From Humulus lupulus (Eukaryota > Streptophyta > Magnoliopsida > Rosales > Cannabaceae): 64,000 nt of DNA. Below, one piece after another: positions 1 to 12,144 of this stretch. Every line of letters begins with the position of its first letter. Within the stretch, counting starts at the first letter, position 1. The notes under the pieces were generated by a model, which had not been told where the DNA came from, did no database searches, and worked only from the letters and a program-made list of their open reading frames with translations. The stretch lies in NCBI RefSeq assembly GCF_963169125.1, contig NC_084793.1:216716652-216780651 (forward strand). The letters are read 5' to 3'. The position numbers and the translations under genes are program-made.

Positions 1-59
1 AAGTCCCTCGGGACATTACGTAGTACTTTTATCAACTATCGATAATTTTCTCAGCACAA

Positions 60-355
60 ATTTTTCAAGGATAATTATAATTCCTAAAAATAATTATATT
101 TTTCAAGGAAAATTAATTTCCTAAAAATCTAGTACATTTTTCAAGGAATTTTTTAAGTCCTAAAAATATAATATATTTTTCAAGGAGTTTTGAAGTCCTA
201 AAAATATAATATATATTTTTCAAGGATATTAATTCCTAAAAATACAAAATATATTTCAAGGAATTTGAATTCCTAAAAATATAAGATATTTTTCAAGGAA
301 TTTTAATTTTTAACAATACTAGATATTTTTCAAGGATTTTGAATTCCTAAAAATA
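60..355. repeat. Tandem array of a ~38-bp AT-rich hairpin unit, about 8 copies
   Basis: The core CAAGG recurs at 66, 104, 142, 181, 221, 257, 294 and 331, giving a period of 36-40 bases. Each unit reads ATTTTTCAAGGAATT, a short spacer, then AATTCCTAAAAAT, so each unit is itself an imperfect inverted repeat able to fold. No coding potential is seen. The array lies upstream of the plus-strand ORF of element A and may belong to its 3' LTR or 3' untranslated region, but the matching LTR copy is not recognisable in the window. Confidence 0.85.
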
Positions 356-868
356 TGGTTAGCCTGAGAGGCAACAAAGTAGGGCCTCACTCATTAGACC
401 CCTGACCCATGCGCCTCCTTCAGGAAATTCTGAGCTGTGGAATTCTCCAATTCTTCATCAAATCTGCGTATCTTCTCCTTGGTAAATATTATTTCCCAAT
501 CTTTACGTCTTTGATGAATCTATCTGAATTTCCTTTCTTTGTTCTACTTTGATTCAAAACAACTGACTTGTTTGAACAAAAACTTGTTTCCAATAAAAAA
601 ATTAGCTTTATCATTGCCTCTTTTTGCATGATGCACTAAGGTTTAGAGGTCAATAAGCTAACCACCTTCAGATTCACTATCCTGGGCGATTTCCAGACTT
701 GTAAAACCCTAACATAGACTGACCACCTTTGAGATTCACTTGCCTGGGCGATTTTCAGGCTTTGTAAAACCTTAGGCCAACCACCCTTAAGTTTCCCTGG
801 CCTGGGCAACTTCCAGGCTTATAAAAATTAGGGTTAGGCAATTTTCAAGGCTTCACATGTAGGCATAG
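356..868. other. Non-coding stretch upstream of element A antisense ORF
   Basis: No gene is seen. From about 655 it contains degenerate copies of a phrase built from 'gaccacc', 'cctgggcgatttccaggct' and 'gtaaaacc', spaced roughly 60 bases apart. Similar GACCACC wording occurs at 29690-29760 and inside the A LTR at 44660-44760, which ties this stretch to element A rather than to flanking host DNA. Confidence 0.5.
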
Positions 869-1054
869 GCGATTTCCAGGGTTTCAAATCCAGGCATAGG
901 CGATTTACAAGGTTTCATATCTATGCATAGGCGATTTCCAGGGTTTCAGATCTAAGCATATGCGATTTCCAGGGTTTCAGATCTAGGGATAGGCGATTTC
1001 CAGGGTTTCAGATCCAGACATAGGCAATTTCTAGGTTTGTAAATTCCATCATGG
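869..1054. repeat. 31-bp tandem repeat, 6 copies
   Basis: GCGATTT (last copy GCAATTT) starts at 869, 900, 931, 962, 993 and 1024, an exact 31-base period. The unit is roughly 'gcgatttccagggtttcagatctaggcatag'. The array runs directly into the start of the plus-strand ORF of element A. Its exact spacing suggests recent expansion by slippage or unequal exchange. Confidence 0.9.
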
Positions 1055-2040
1055 GTCGACCATCCCTTGGGCTTCCCTTGCCTTGTGCGATTTCCAGGCC
1101 TACACATCCCATCATAGGTCGAGCACCCCTTCTCAGCGCAACTCAGGGTACTTCCACTTCCACCATTATACAAGCGAGGGTACCGACACCTTCTTGGAAG
1201 AGATCTCTGGAAATAGCAAGGCGCTTAGATATGTCGACAACTATTTATTTACTAAGGATGCAGAGGCCAACTACTCCAAGTTTAAGCACATCGGGCATTT
1301 TTATAGACCGCTCCCGACCCAGGCTATGACTGTTAGAGCTAAGGCATTGATTTCCATGACCCCTTAGGAAGGTCGGGTTGTTTCCTTCTACTATCGTCGA
1401 TGTTTTGGATGAAGATGGTCCCGAGCCCGTGAACGCCATAGACTCCCCGAGACCTATTCATATCGAGGAAGTACCCTCTTCGCCTGTGCTAGCTGGACAG
1501 GAGGGTGATGAGGTGGCTGCATCTGCGCACTCACTGCTTGCGTTAGATGATTTTGATGAAGCCACATTCGAACCCAAATCTCATTCAGAAGGTCCGACAC
1601 TTTTATCATCTTTACTTTGTGTTTCATTTGTCTTTGATTTTCTTTTGCAGGCTCAGATATGTTCGGCTTTGTTCATACCCAACAAAGTTCGACTCCAACC
1701 GAGACTAGCCCTTCCCTCTGAGCGGCTAAGAAGGCCAGGGTTGAGCCTGAGTCGATAATGGAGGTTCCTCCCGAGGTGCCTCCTCCAACTCCTTTGGCAT
1801 CTAAAATTGTCACAAAGGTAGAACCATTCTTCCCTACGCAAGTTCTTCCCAGTTTCACAAATGCGGGTGCCTCCTCTTTTGCACCTGCTCCCTTATCCCA
1901 CACCAAACTGCCATACGAAATTTAGGTGCCATCATGGACCAAGCGTACCATCTAGAGCAGACGACAATGACTTTTAATGAGATTAAGAATGAGGAGTTTA
2001 GCACCATCCTCACATAGTCACTCCTTGACATTCAGAGTGT
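1051..2040 (+). pseudogene. Tat element A antisense ORF, exon 1 (putative gypsy-type transposon protein), decayed
   Basis: Plus-strand reading is open from about 1083 to 1365 and then continues in another frame from 1378, so there is a frameshift near 1365. Further stops follow after 1758. The readable part has a basic/aromatic N-terminal stretch (YVDNYLFTKDAEANYSKF), then an acidic Ser/Pro-rich region. This is the layout of the protein family named 'putative gypsy type transposon' (Pfam PF04195-like), which Tat-lineage retrotransposons carry on the strand opposite to gag-pol; family assignment is from recognition, not a search. A splice donor (GTAAGT) at about 2040 ends the exon. The continuation is at 28818 on the far side of the nested insertions. 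The function of these proteins is unknown. Confidence 0.6.
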
Positions 2041-2712
2041 AAGTCCTCTAAAGTTTTTTTTTTCTAGTTAGCTTGTGTGCGGACATTATCTGTAACGTCC
2101 TCCTAATCCAGGACCATTACACTATGTATTTTAAATTGTGTTAGACTTGCTAATCAAGTTGTTTGGTCATAAACGTGTAACTAAGGTTAACGTCAAGGGT
2201 TAGGGTTAAAAAATTTGGTCAAAGGAACTGTTGAATTTTATTTAAAAAGTTTCATACATAAATGGGATCCCAAAATATTACAAACAAACATTTAAAAGGG
2301 TGTATATAGATCAAAATTATAGTCGGTCGACCTAAGCAGCAAAATCAGGGCTACAACACTAGTTCCTCTGAGATATCCTCGGTCGTGGTGGACGAGTAGC
2401 CGCATATGTACACACCGCCACCGAAGCTCTCCAACTCATGGCTGGTCAAGCTTTCCTTTTCCCCTACATGCACCACGAAGCACCCGTGAGCCGAGGCTCA
2501 GCAAGAAAACTAAAACTTGTGCATGCACAGAGAATACAGATTTCCAAATACTTATCTAGTATGTCCAGCAATAATAACCTACTCATACAGGCATAAAATT
2601 AAAAATAAATGGTGATTGGATCATTCTGGGGCTGCTGCCCTAACTAGTTGACCTAGAGTCAACCCCGGGGTCCTTTGCCCTAGCTAACTGACCATAGAGT
2701 AACATGCGGCCC

Positions 2713-4579
2713 TGTAACGACCCAAATTTACTAATAAGGCTTAAGGGCCTTGATTAGTGTGTCGGGAGGGCATAATTGGAATATATGTGATTTAATGATT
2801 TAAAGCATGTTGTATGGCTATTTGAATATTTGAGATGCATGACTATGTGTATTAGTATGCATGTAGGCCCTGATTAGGGTAGAAAGGGTATAATTGTAAT
2901 TTTGGCCCATTGAGGGCATAACTGTATATATATATATGTGCGATAATTGTTGAGACCACATTATTATGTGGATATATTTATAATTTGTGAGTCAAGACGA
3001 TCCTAGTGAGCGAGTTAGCGAAAAAGTCACGGTGGGGATTTATACCCGGCTCGGGGCGAGCCTGGGGGTATAAATGGGAATTTAGTGAATATATTGGCAA
3101 TTATTTGGTATTGAGTAATATAATTGGATAATAGTTAGGTATCAGCAATTAAGCAGAAAATATTAGAGACATTCGAGGAATTGGGGTGAAATGACCAAAA
3201 CGCCCTAGATGCACTTAAAGGTTTAAAATTAAAAGGGAGGGCATTATGGTCATTTGGCTTGCAAGAGATAAGTATGCTGAGGCTTTATACTTAGTGGGAA
3301 TTGTAGAAAAAGGTAGAAGGCTAAGGAAAGAAAGAAAAGAAGGAAAAGAAAGAAGAAGAAAAAGGAAGGAAAACAGAGCAGTTTTCTTAGGGTCGGTTGG
3401 TGATTCTCTCACCTTTTCTCTTCAATTTCTTGGAGAAAAACCCAAAAGGGAGCTAGGTTAGGTTGAGCAAAAAGAGTATTGAGCTAAACTTGAAAGGTTG
3501 GCAAGGGATTAGCAAGAACACATCAATATCTGAGGTAAGCCTTTAGAGTTTTCAGTTTCTGGTTTGGTTAGTTTAAACTATGGTGACTAGGCTGAGTTGA
3601 TGGGAACTTTAGGGGAATTCAAGCCAAGGAATTGGGGAAGAACAAGCTAAGGAGGTCAAGAGGTTAACTTGTAATCGAATTTCCATCAAAGGTATAAATT
3701 CTGAACTTTAAACTCTGAAGTTTTGACTGTGTTTTGCTGAATTGTGAAGTCTAGGAGTGACTATGGTGAATTTTGGGATTAGAGGTGCATGTGGTTAGAT
3801 TTTATGTGGTTATGATGCTTGGGATGAGTTATACATGTTAGTGAGCTTGATTTTGAGTTTGGTGAACGTTTGGAGAAGCTTTGGTTAAGTTTGGCTTGGG
3901 GAAATCGCAGGAAAGGAAAATGTGGTGTTGGCAGTCTGTGACTAGCGCTACAACGCTAGCCTTTGGGCGTTGTAGTGCTAGGCCAAGCTTGCTGAGGGCG
4001 CTAACCCTATTTATCATTCGTGAATTGATGTATGATATAAGTTGATATGTTTGGTATGTTGAATACTTGGTTATTCTGAATGTTTAAATGGTTGAGAACA
4101 TGTTTATGGAATATGTGATATCGAATTATCTGTTGATTGCTTATGCTCTGTTGTTGTGTTTTCTTGCTAGGCCCTGGCTCACGGTTGCTACGTGGTGCAG
4201 GTAAAGGCAAAAGCAAGTTAGACCAATCCTGAGGTGCAGAGCTGCGGGGCTGAATGTACATAGCCAGCTGTTCGGTCGCCATGACCGAGGAGTGGATCAG
4301 GACAGAGATTGCCTAACTATCTGTTTTGCCTTAGTATGGCTAATACTGTATTTAATTCTTGAATCTTTTGTAAATGGTTTTAATCTTAATATCTTTTTTG
4401 GGATCGCGTGTAAACAAGAAATGTTTCTTTATAAGAAATGTGACTTTTGAGACCAAAACATTTTAACCCTAGTTCCATTATAGTTTCAGAAGCACGTTCT
4501 TGGTTAAATGACTTTATTAGCAAGTCTGACACTTTTATAAACACACAGTGTAACGGTCTTTGCTATCGAGGGCGTTACA
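2713..4579 (+). repeat. 5' LTR of element F
   Basis: Starts TGTAACGACCC and ends GGGCGTTACA. The right copy at 25862 begins TGTAATGACCC and follows it closely to its end at 27735. Contains a (TA)n run near 2928, GC palindromes AGCGCT/GCGCTA around 3945-4000, and the conserved box 'ttcttgctaggccctggctc' followed by GTGCAGGTAAAGG at 4157-4211. A small ORF at 3246-3461 overlaps a purine-rich (GAAAGAAAAGAAGG) leader-like tract and is not credible as a gene. Confidence 0.93.
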
Positions 4580-4582
4580 ACT

Positions 4583-4594
4583 TGGTATCAGAGC
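4583..4594 (+). other. Primer binding site of F (initiator Met-tRNA)
   Basis: TGGTATCAGAGC lies 3 bases after the LTR end. It is the standard initiator-tRNA(Met) primer site of plant Ty3/gypsy chromoviruses. 4595-4967 is an untranslated leader without any recognisable gene. Confidence 0.93.
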
Positions 4595-4967
4595 GTCCTA
4601 GGTTTATGGGTCCTAAAGACTAGCTGGATATGTACATTCGCCGCGAGAGACAAGCTCGACTCAGGGTTTGGTGATTGTGTATACATGACTATGTGTTTAA
4701 ATGATTTGAATGAGATATGACTGTTGGTATCTGTTTGATTAATAGGGAGCATGAGATACCGATAGGGCCTGGCCCTTGACTATTGCATGATGCTATTGAG
4801 ACGTGCTTATTAGCACTGCTATGCATGTGAATGAATATCTGGATAAATTGTTATAAACTGATTGCTTGTGAGTGATTGGAGTTCCAGTGATGGATCATGA
4901 AAGGATTATTACCCTGTCATCATAGCCTGATTGCCGAGTCATTGAATGCAGATTGACTTGTATAATT

Positions 4968-6519
4968 ATGTGTCCAAGAAAATCCACACGACTAGCCAGC
5001 AGGTTTGGGGCTAGAGATGATGATCAGGGCCAGACCCCTCCGCCAGTCCCTGAGAACTGGCAGCAGTTGATGGTAGACATGCAGGCTCGACTACAGAGCC
5101 AAGATGAAAATATTTGAATTCTGCGGCAGCAGGCTCCATCTGGGAGTGTTGCCCCCGTTGTGCCACCTACAGTGGTACCTGTTGTGCAACCAGCTGAGGT
5201 TGGAAATAAATGGGAACCGTTATATGAGCGGTTCAGGAAGCAACAGCCCCCGATCTTTGAGGGAGGACCAGATCCACTGAAGGCTGAGCAGTGGATGACT
5301 ATGATTACTACCATTCTTGTTTTCATGAGGGTAGAGGGACATGATAGAGTGGTCTGTGCCACATATATGCTAAGAGAGGATGCCCGAATCTGGTGGGAGG
5401 TGGCATCACAGACCAGGGATGTTACTGCTTTGACTTGGGAGGGGTTTAAGGATCTATTCAGTCAGAAGTATTATAATGTTGCCATCAAGGAAGCGAAGAT
5501 AAATGAGTTCGTGGGGCTAGTTCAGGGAAGCATGATAGTTACAGAGTATGCCCTGAAGTTTGACAGACTTGCGAAATTTGCACCAGATCTTGTGCCCACT
5601 GATGCAGCTAGGCAGGACAGATTCATTAGAGGGCTTAATGCTATGATAGCCTGAGATGTGAGAATTACAACAGTTCCTGGAGGGACAACTTATGCCCAGG
5701 CTGTGGAGAAGGCTCTTACCGCTGAGGAAGCGGAGAATAAGATATGGAGAGAGAGTGCAGTGAGGAGGGAGGGCCGCAGGGCGGGGCCTCCATATTTTGG
5801 TTCTGGTAGGGGCGGAGGCCCCAGTGATTTAAAGAGGAAGACCCCTGATGTTTCGACTACTCCTGGTCCTAATAGGAGAGTTCGGGGTACCCAGGGTGGC
5901 CGTCAGGGAGGCGGTGATTCATGGAGAACTTATCCTGAGTGCACGAGGTGTAAGAGACACCATCCGGGCGAGGGTTGGGCTAAGGCCTGTTATGTGTGCA
6001 GGGTGGTGGGACACCTCAGGAAAGATTTCCCGACAGTGAAGAAGGAAGATACAGGGAAGGTGGATAGCTTGACTCCAGCTCGAGTGTTCACCCTGACGCA
6101 GACAGAGGTCGAGGCTAGTCCCTCGGTAGTGACAGGTCAGCTTTCTAGTGCTGGCACTCCTTTTACTGTATTGATTGACTCTGGTGCTACACACTCATTT
6201 GTTTCTAGTAAGGTGATTGATAGACTGTGTAGACCTAGTGAGTATTATGTTTCAGGGTTTGGGACTATTTTTCCTACAGGGGAAACTGGTAGTATCTAAG
6301 AGGTGGGTTCGAGCACTACCAGTGACAGTTGATGGAAGGGAATTATCAGTAGATTTGATTGAGTTGAGTATGGAGGATTTTGATATGATTTTAGGTATGG
6401 ATTGGTTGGTTAGATATGGAGCTACCATTGACTGTAGGAAGAAGATGGTGACTTTTGAGCCAGAGGGTGAGGATCCCTTTGTTTTTGTGGGAGCAATGCA
6501 TGGACCCCGCGTGCCTAGG
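4968..6519 (+). pseudogene. Element F gag-protease (5' half of polyprotein), decayed
   Basis: The start at ATG 4968 gives an N terminus running in one frame through the gag capsid region (EGGPDPLKAEQWM; WWEVASQTRDV; about 5265-5440), with in-frame stops at 5115 and 5652. The zinc knuckle at about 5990-6030 reads CYVCRVVGHLRKDF, where the last Cys of CX2CX4HX4C is now Phe. The protease active site DSGATHSFV is at about 6177-6203. A frameshift near 6290 moves reading to the frame of 6297-6519 (LGMDWLVRYGA). Gag forms the retroelement particle and protease cuts the polyprotein. The frame runs into the CACTA element at 6520 and resumes at 23086. Confidence 0.9.
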
Positions 6520-7393
6520 CACTACACCAAACACCCATTACCATAACACATCATTATAATAGAATTTAAAAAGAGTTATTGTAAGTGAAAAAAAATTCAG
6601 GCGGCAACTTAAAATAAAGTACTGCCAAATGACTTAACTTTTTTCAACCCGTGTACCCATTTCCCCTATACCCATTTCCTCAATCATTCTTCGGTCTTTC
6701 CCTTCTTGGTCTCTCGGTCCCTTCAATCTTCAATCGTTCTTCAGTCTTTCCGTTCCTGGTCTGTTCCTGGTCTATCTCTCTCAGTTTCCCGTAGACCTAT
6801 CTCTCTCGGTCTCTCGGTGTTTCCTGTAGCTTGCTCTTGCAGGTCAGCCCTCTTGCATGTCTTCCCATAGCTTGTTTTGTTTTTGTTATTGCAATGTGGG
6901 TTTTGTGTAGATTGTTGCTCTGTTTTATCGAACATTTGTTTCTAATCTGCATTTCTTCTGGCATTTCTTCTGCATTTTTAATCTGCATTTCTTCATTCTT
7001 GCAGGTCCCGTAGCTTGCTCTTGCAGGTCAGCCCTCTCTTTGTACCAAGTTCTCCTTTGCTCTATCAATGGAGGAGCCTCTTCTATTGGCATTTCTAATT
7101 AGTTAGAATAATCAAATGTCTACTCTTTTAGAATTTGAAAAGTGACTTGTTTAGAAACAGCTATTTCTGTTTTGCATATTGCCTTGAATGATGGTTTAAA
7201 TCCATTTTGATTAGTTTGACAAAGATAATGTGAAATATTTTAATCATGCAGCTGATGGATGATTTTTAAATATATATCGACAAACAATTTGTGTAGTGTG
7301 AAGTATTCATTTCATTCATCTCTAGGGTTTATGTCTCTTACTTTGTTGTATTAAAATTAGTTTCTTTTGATGCTGAACTTTGTTTTTGTGCAG
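6520..7393 (+). other. CACTA left terminal region and CT-rich leader
   Basis: No gene is seen. The first ~60 bases are AT-rich with a single ATAACAC motif. 6640-6850 is a pyrimidine-rich stretch with repeated 'ggtctttcc', 'tctctcggtc' wording. A 27-base phrase starting GTAGCTTGCTCTTGCAG occurs at about 6828 and again at about 7010; both copies contain TTGCAG/GTCAG, which reads as acceptor followed by donor. This could be the 5' untranslated leader and promoter side of the element's transcript; that role is inferred. Confidence 0.5.
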
Positions 7394-9831
7394 CTTCCTA
7401 GTTTATCCTGAATTAGAAAATAGAAACTCCATTCAGTTGCCATCTTATTGCCCAATGTAGGTATATATATTCTCCAGCACTAGCTCAACCAGTTAATGTT
7501 GCTATGTTGTGACTGTTACTTATAAGATCTTTCTAAGCAAAAAGATGAAAGTATCCTAATATTTTGATTGAACTTCAATTTCAAAGATCATTTGTTTCAG
7601 AATTTACATTTTGAAATATAGTATTTTTGCTTATGTGCTACATGTCTCTTTTGGTACTAGTAGCTTATTTGAGTCTAATTATAGCTCTGGTCCTTTGAAC
7701 AACAGAGATCGAAATTCTGTGGTGGCACAAAATTCAAATATTTAGAAGGTTCGATAACATGCCATGATTATCAGGAAATCAAAATTCAAGAAAGTACACA
7801 TGTATTAGGGGTCGGGGCTATTCCTCGTTCAATCCTCGTCATTCTAAAATATGATATTGTTGATGTTGTTAAAGCAGGAGGTACCACATTCTTGTGATTT
7901 CAGATTTTCAGTTTTCTTGAATTTACTTCCTATTATCACTTATTTCTCGTGTCCTTTTGGGAAACTTCATCTTAGATTACTTCTATTTTCATTGTTTGAA
8001 ACATCACTATGAATTATTCGGACACTTTTTCTTGCTTTACAGTTATTTGTTCATACAAATTAAAGTATAACTTATTCAGCAGATATCGTAGAACCTCCTT
8101 AGCTCTCTTAATATCTTCCTGAACTTTAATTCATATCATAAATGATCTTTCAACTTTCCTTTACTATGTTTGATCCATATTTTAGAAAATGACAATAATG
8201 TGGATGGAAAGCACGCCACCTTTCCTTCCCAAATATTGGAAGATTTCTAACTGTTAGACCAAGAACAATATAATAGTTGATTAATGAGTTTAGGGACTTG
8301 TGATAATACAATTTAAACTTCAAGAGAAATTTAATTTTAGAAGTAATTTGTGTGTACCAGTTGGATATATAAGAGTATGAAATTCTGTTTATTCAAATCC
8401 AAGGTAGAACTTTTTATTAGCTGGATAAAGAGCAGTCCAAATTTATAGTACCAGTTTCTACAATAAATCAATAAAAATTTATTAGACATGCTGTATAATT
8501 TGATGTTCTCAAAAGTATGTTTGACATTGTAAGTGTTTCCCTATATTGAATCTATCAACTAATTATATTTATATTGTAGGTGAAGTTTCTCAAATATGCT
8601 TGATATTTTCCTATTTAATTTTGCATCAGATTTTGCTTTATTATTTATCCTTTTTAATTCTATTGTGTTCATAATGGTGGTAATGATATGTTGCTTTACA
8701 GATGACGTTATAGTCACTGGGGTCTTAACTGCAAGGTGGTCGCCTAACTTAAAAGATGTTCGCTACGACCTTGATCCTGTGTTGATTGCTAATCATGTGA
8801 GGTAAATGTAACAGCTCTGTTTGAAAGAAGAAACATTTTTCATTTTTGAGATGGTTGTTGTTCCATTGGAGTCATACATGGTACTAAAGAGAGGTAGTTC
8901 TTTTAATTTCATAAACTCTGCTTAGCCTTGGTGAACCTTGATCCCATCTTTCTTATGATGCATGGGATTTCACTTATGCAGCTAGTTGATGTTTCGAAGG
9001 GATAGAAAATGATTTGGTGGTAACTCTTTTAAGGGATGCTAAAGTAGTATCAGATAGATTGAAATAACTACCGATACTGAAAAGAGGCTCAAAACTTGTT
9101 ACAAACTTACAAATATATTTCTATATTAAAATAATGCGAATAGGTTTTTGGAAAAAACCATAAAGTAGAAAACAGTTTTGTATTTCAACTTATCTAAGTA
9201 TCAAAATTGGTTAGAAATTTTTCTCTTTCTTTCTTTCTCTTTTTTGGAGTGAAGCTTTGGTTACTATATGCACTTGACATACTTTTTATACACATATTTA
9301 GGAGAACAAATGAGCTGAAATCGGATATTACTATTCCTCATGATGTCATTATGAAATTCAATCAATTTTGGAACGAGTTTAAGGATACCCCTTTGAAAGG
9401 TAAGGCATCGTTGATTAATATATATCATTTTATAAATGAGTGTTCTTCTATCAATTCTTCAGCATCAATCAATTAGAGATCTTCATTAAAAAAAAAATAT
9501 TGGAAACTAGGCCCCCTTATATGTAAGACTGTTATGACTTCAATTTTTTTTAATGAAAATTATTCAGGGAGAAATGAAATATTACAAGGTGTTTGTCCAC
9601 AAATTTTTGGACTCTTCACTGTAAAGCTTACAGGTAGATAGCTTTCTCATATAAATTCATGATTTGTTTATCTTAAGTTAAAGATTTTGAATGACTGTTA
9701 AACATTCACTACCAGCACCTTCTCTTTTTTCAACTTAGTTGCATTAACACTTATTGGAGGTGTGCAACATGTTGATGCTTCTGGAACCAAGGTACGAGGA
9801 GAGTCTCATTTACTTTTGGTTGGAGACCCAG

Positions 9832-10774
9832 GTACCTTTTCGATTTTCATTGCATACTTATAGGGTTCATTACTTAAATAAAATTCTATCAATTCAAGAC
9901 TACTGCATTTATGCTATGCTTTAGTTGAAGAAGCTTTCTTTTCTTCGAAATTCTGATAGGAAATTAACAATCACTTAAATCTAGAAAAATAAGAACACCA
10001 TTGTATTTTGTCTAACTGATTCATGATATTTTATGAGTGTCTAAAGCCTGTAACCTATATGAATTTTCCTATACAATACAATTAGGGTTATTACAAACAA
10101 GTTATCCATAGTATTGTATTGAGTGGTCCTTTAATGCAAATAATAGGTAGGGTAACTAATGTAAATAGTCTAAGGGTGGGAAAATATAAATTTTAGAGAG
10201 AAATTTTGAGAGCAAGAAAGTATAGAAGAAAGCTCCAGGACTGGACTTAAATAGTTCAAAACTTCAGGGTTTTATTTTCTCAATAAAAGACATTTCTTTG
10301 CTGGTTGGATCCATGGACAAATGCAATATTTGCCAAACCATGTTAAATATTGGTATTGATGCTTTTGATATGTTCTTGTGCTATTGATGTGTTTGTTGGG
10401 TGTTATTCTAAAGGTTATTAGTATAAGAGGTATTTTCTCCCTTATAACAATTGAGATATGGATTGCACGCCATTTTATAACTTGTATTTTCGGGTAACAC
10501 ATGCATTAGCTACATTAATTATAACTACATAAAATTAGAATTACTGAAATTTTCCTTGAAAAATAGAAAACTGCCCAACCATTATTAATTTTTCCAATAA
10601 AAATAGTTTTTCAAAGCTGAAAATTCTTCTCTAGTCCTTGTTAATTTATTCTTGTTTGGCTTGAGTAATGCAGCTCAGTTTGATTGTTTGTTGCTTTACC
10701 CTTCCCTTGGGGTTTCTGGTCCTTTTATTTTGCTCATTATATAGGTGGGAGTTATCTTATTATTTCAATATACC

Positions 10775-10810
<36 letters not shown>

Positions 10811-11051
10811 TACTATCATTGGTGAACAACTTCTAATGAGTTCAGATTCTTTTTTTTTGAATCTGTATGTAATCATTAAAGCATTATACGGAAAAAGTTA
10901 CATGTATATGTATATATGTAGTAAATTTTTTCAAAACCATTATACAAAAGAGAATATATCATTTGATGATTTTATTTTAATCTTTTCATAAGTTTCATCT
11001 GTTTTTTTGTTCGTGTGAAAATATCATGTTTAATATCACTTTCTTTAACAG
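9832..11051. other. 1.2-kb stretch replacing the lost MCM9 ATPase exons
   Basis: AT-rich, with no MCM9 exon recognised in any frame. Contains a (TA)n microsatellite at about 10778-10806. An imperfect inverted pair CAATACAAT / ATTGTATTG lies near 10074 and 10113. It may be fused intron sequence left after an internal deletion; the origin is not resolvable by eye. Confidence 0.5.
10778..10806. repeat. (TA)n microsatellite
   Basis: Uninterrupted AT dinucleotide run of about 28 bases inside the MCM9-fragment region. Confidence 0.95.
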
Positions 11052-12144
11052 CATGAGAGAACATGATAGAGCAACCATACATGAAGCAATGGAACAGCAA
11101 ACTATAAGTGTTGCCAAGGTAACATTCTTTGATGATCTACGAGTACTGGTGTTTTTGGAAAATTTGTTTTGAAGTTGATAATTAATTGTACTTTAACTGA
11201 AACTGCAGCCTATGATAGTGTTTTAGCTTGGTTACAATCATAACAGAAGTTTATGAAAGTCTCATTTGTGGGAGTGGAGGGGAAGTAAAATAGGGCTTCT
11301 AATTGTGTTCTCCCCTGATTTGATCTTTGATACTGTCTCCTATTGTTCCCTAGCCCTCTCTAATATGCAGGGTTGACAGTTCAGTGTTTTGAACATTTGC
11401 ATGATGGGTTATTTTGGTTTGCCGAGATAGAAGGTTCCTGTAATTTATAATCAAATTACTAATTTTTATATTTGCTCATTTGCTTAAGTTGTATCTTTAC
11501 GTGCTCTTAACAACCCAGTTCATAAATTACATTTCATCATTATTATTAATTGCTGATGTAGTGCTTGAAGTTGTGCTTTCATTATTTTCTTGTTGAATTT
11601 CATGTGATTCTCTTACCATGTTCGTGTCAGCTCATTCTAATACTTGTCCCAATACTTTCCTTTAATTCTCCCTTTATTTTCAGGCTGGTCTTGTGACAAC
11701 TCTAAGTACAAGGACCATCGTTTTTGGCGCAACAAATCCAAAGGGACATTATGATCCTGATCAATGTATTATTTTGATTATGTATATGTATTTGCTAATT
11801 TTGTTAAATTACTAAATATGAATTTTCCCCCATTGTAGATAACCTTGGTACTTTCTAATGTAATATTTTCAATGAATATGATTTTCTGTTGTGTCAGTCT
11901 TTTGTTAGTTATGTTCAAATATCTTTCTACTGGTGATATCTTTATGTCTTTTTTGTTAGCTCTATCTGTCAATACTGCACTCTCTGGTCCCTTATTGAGT
12001 AGATTTGATATAGTCCTTGTCCTTATAGATACAAAAAATCCTGAATGGGATGAGGTTGTGTCATCTCACATTCTTTTTGAGGTATTCCACTCATTAATAC
12101 CACCCTCTACATTGTGAGTTTTGTGTGATTACTTTTACAGGGAG

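Noticed and set aside
869..1054. CRISPR-like array
   Set aside because: The period is a uniform 31 bases with no variable spacers, in a plant retroelement context: a minisatellite.
3246..3461. Small Lys/Arg-rich ORF in the F LTR, repeated at 26401-26622
   Set aside because: It is a purine-run (GAAAGAAAAGAAGG) inside duplicated LTR sequence; the two copies differ as non-coding DNA would.
7394..12144. A resident, functional MCM9 gene
   Set aside because: It lies between exact CACTA ends that interrupt a retrotransposon in phase, lacks N-terminal, ATPase-core and C-terminal exons, and breaks phase at the missing exons.
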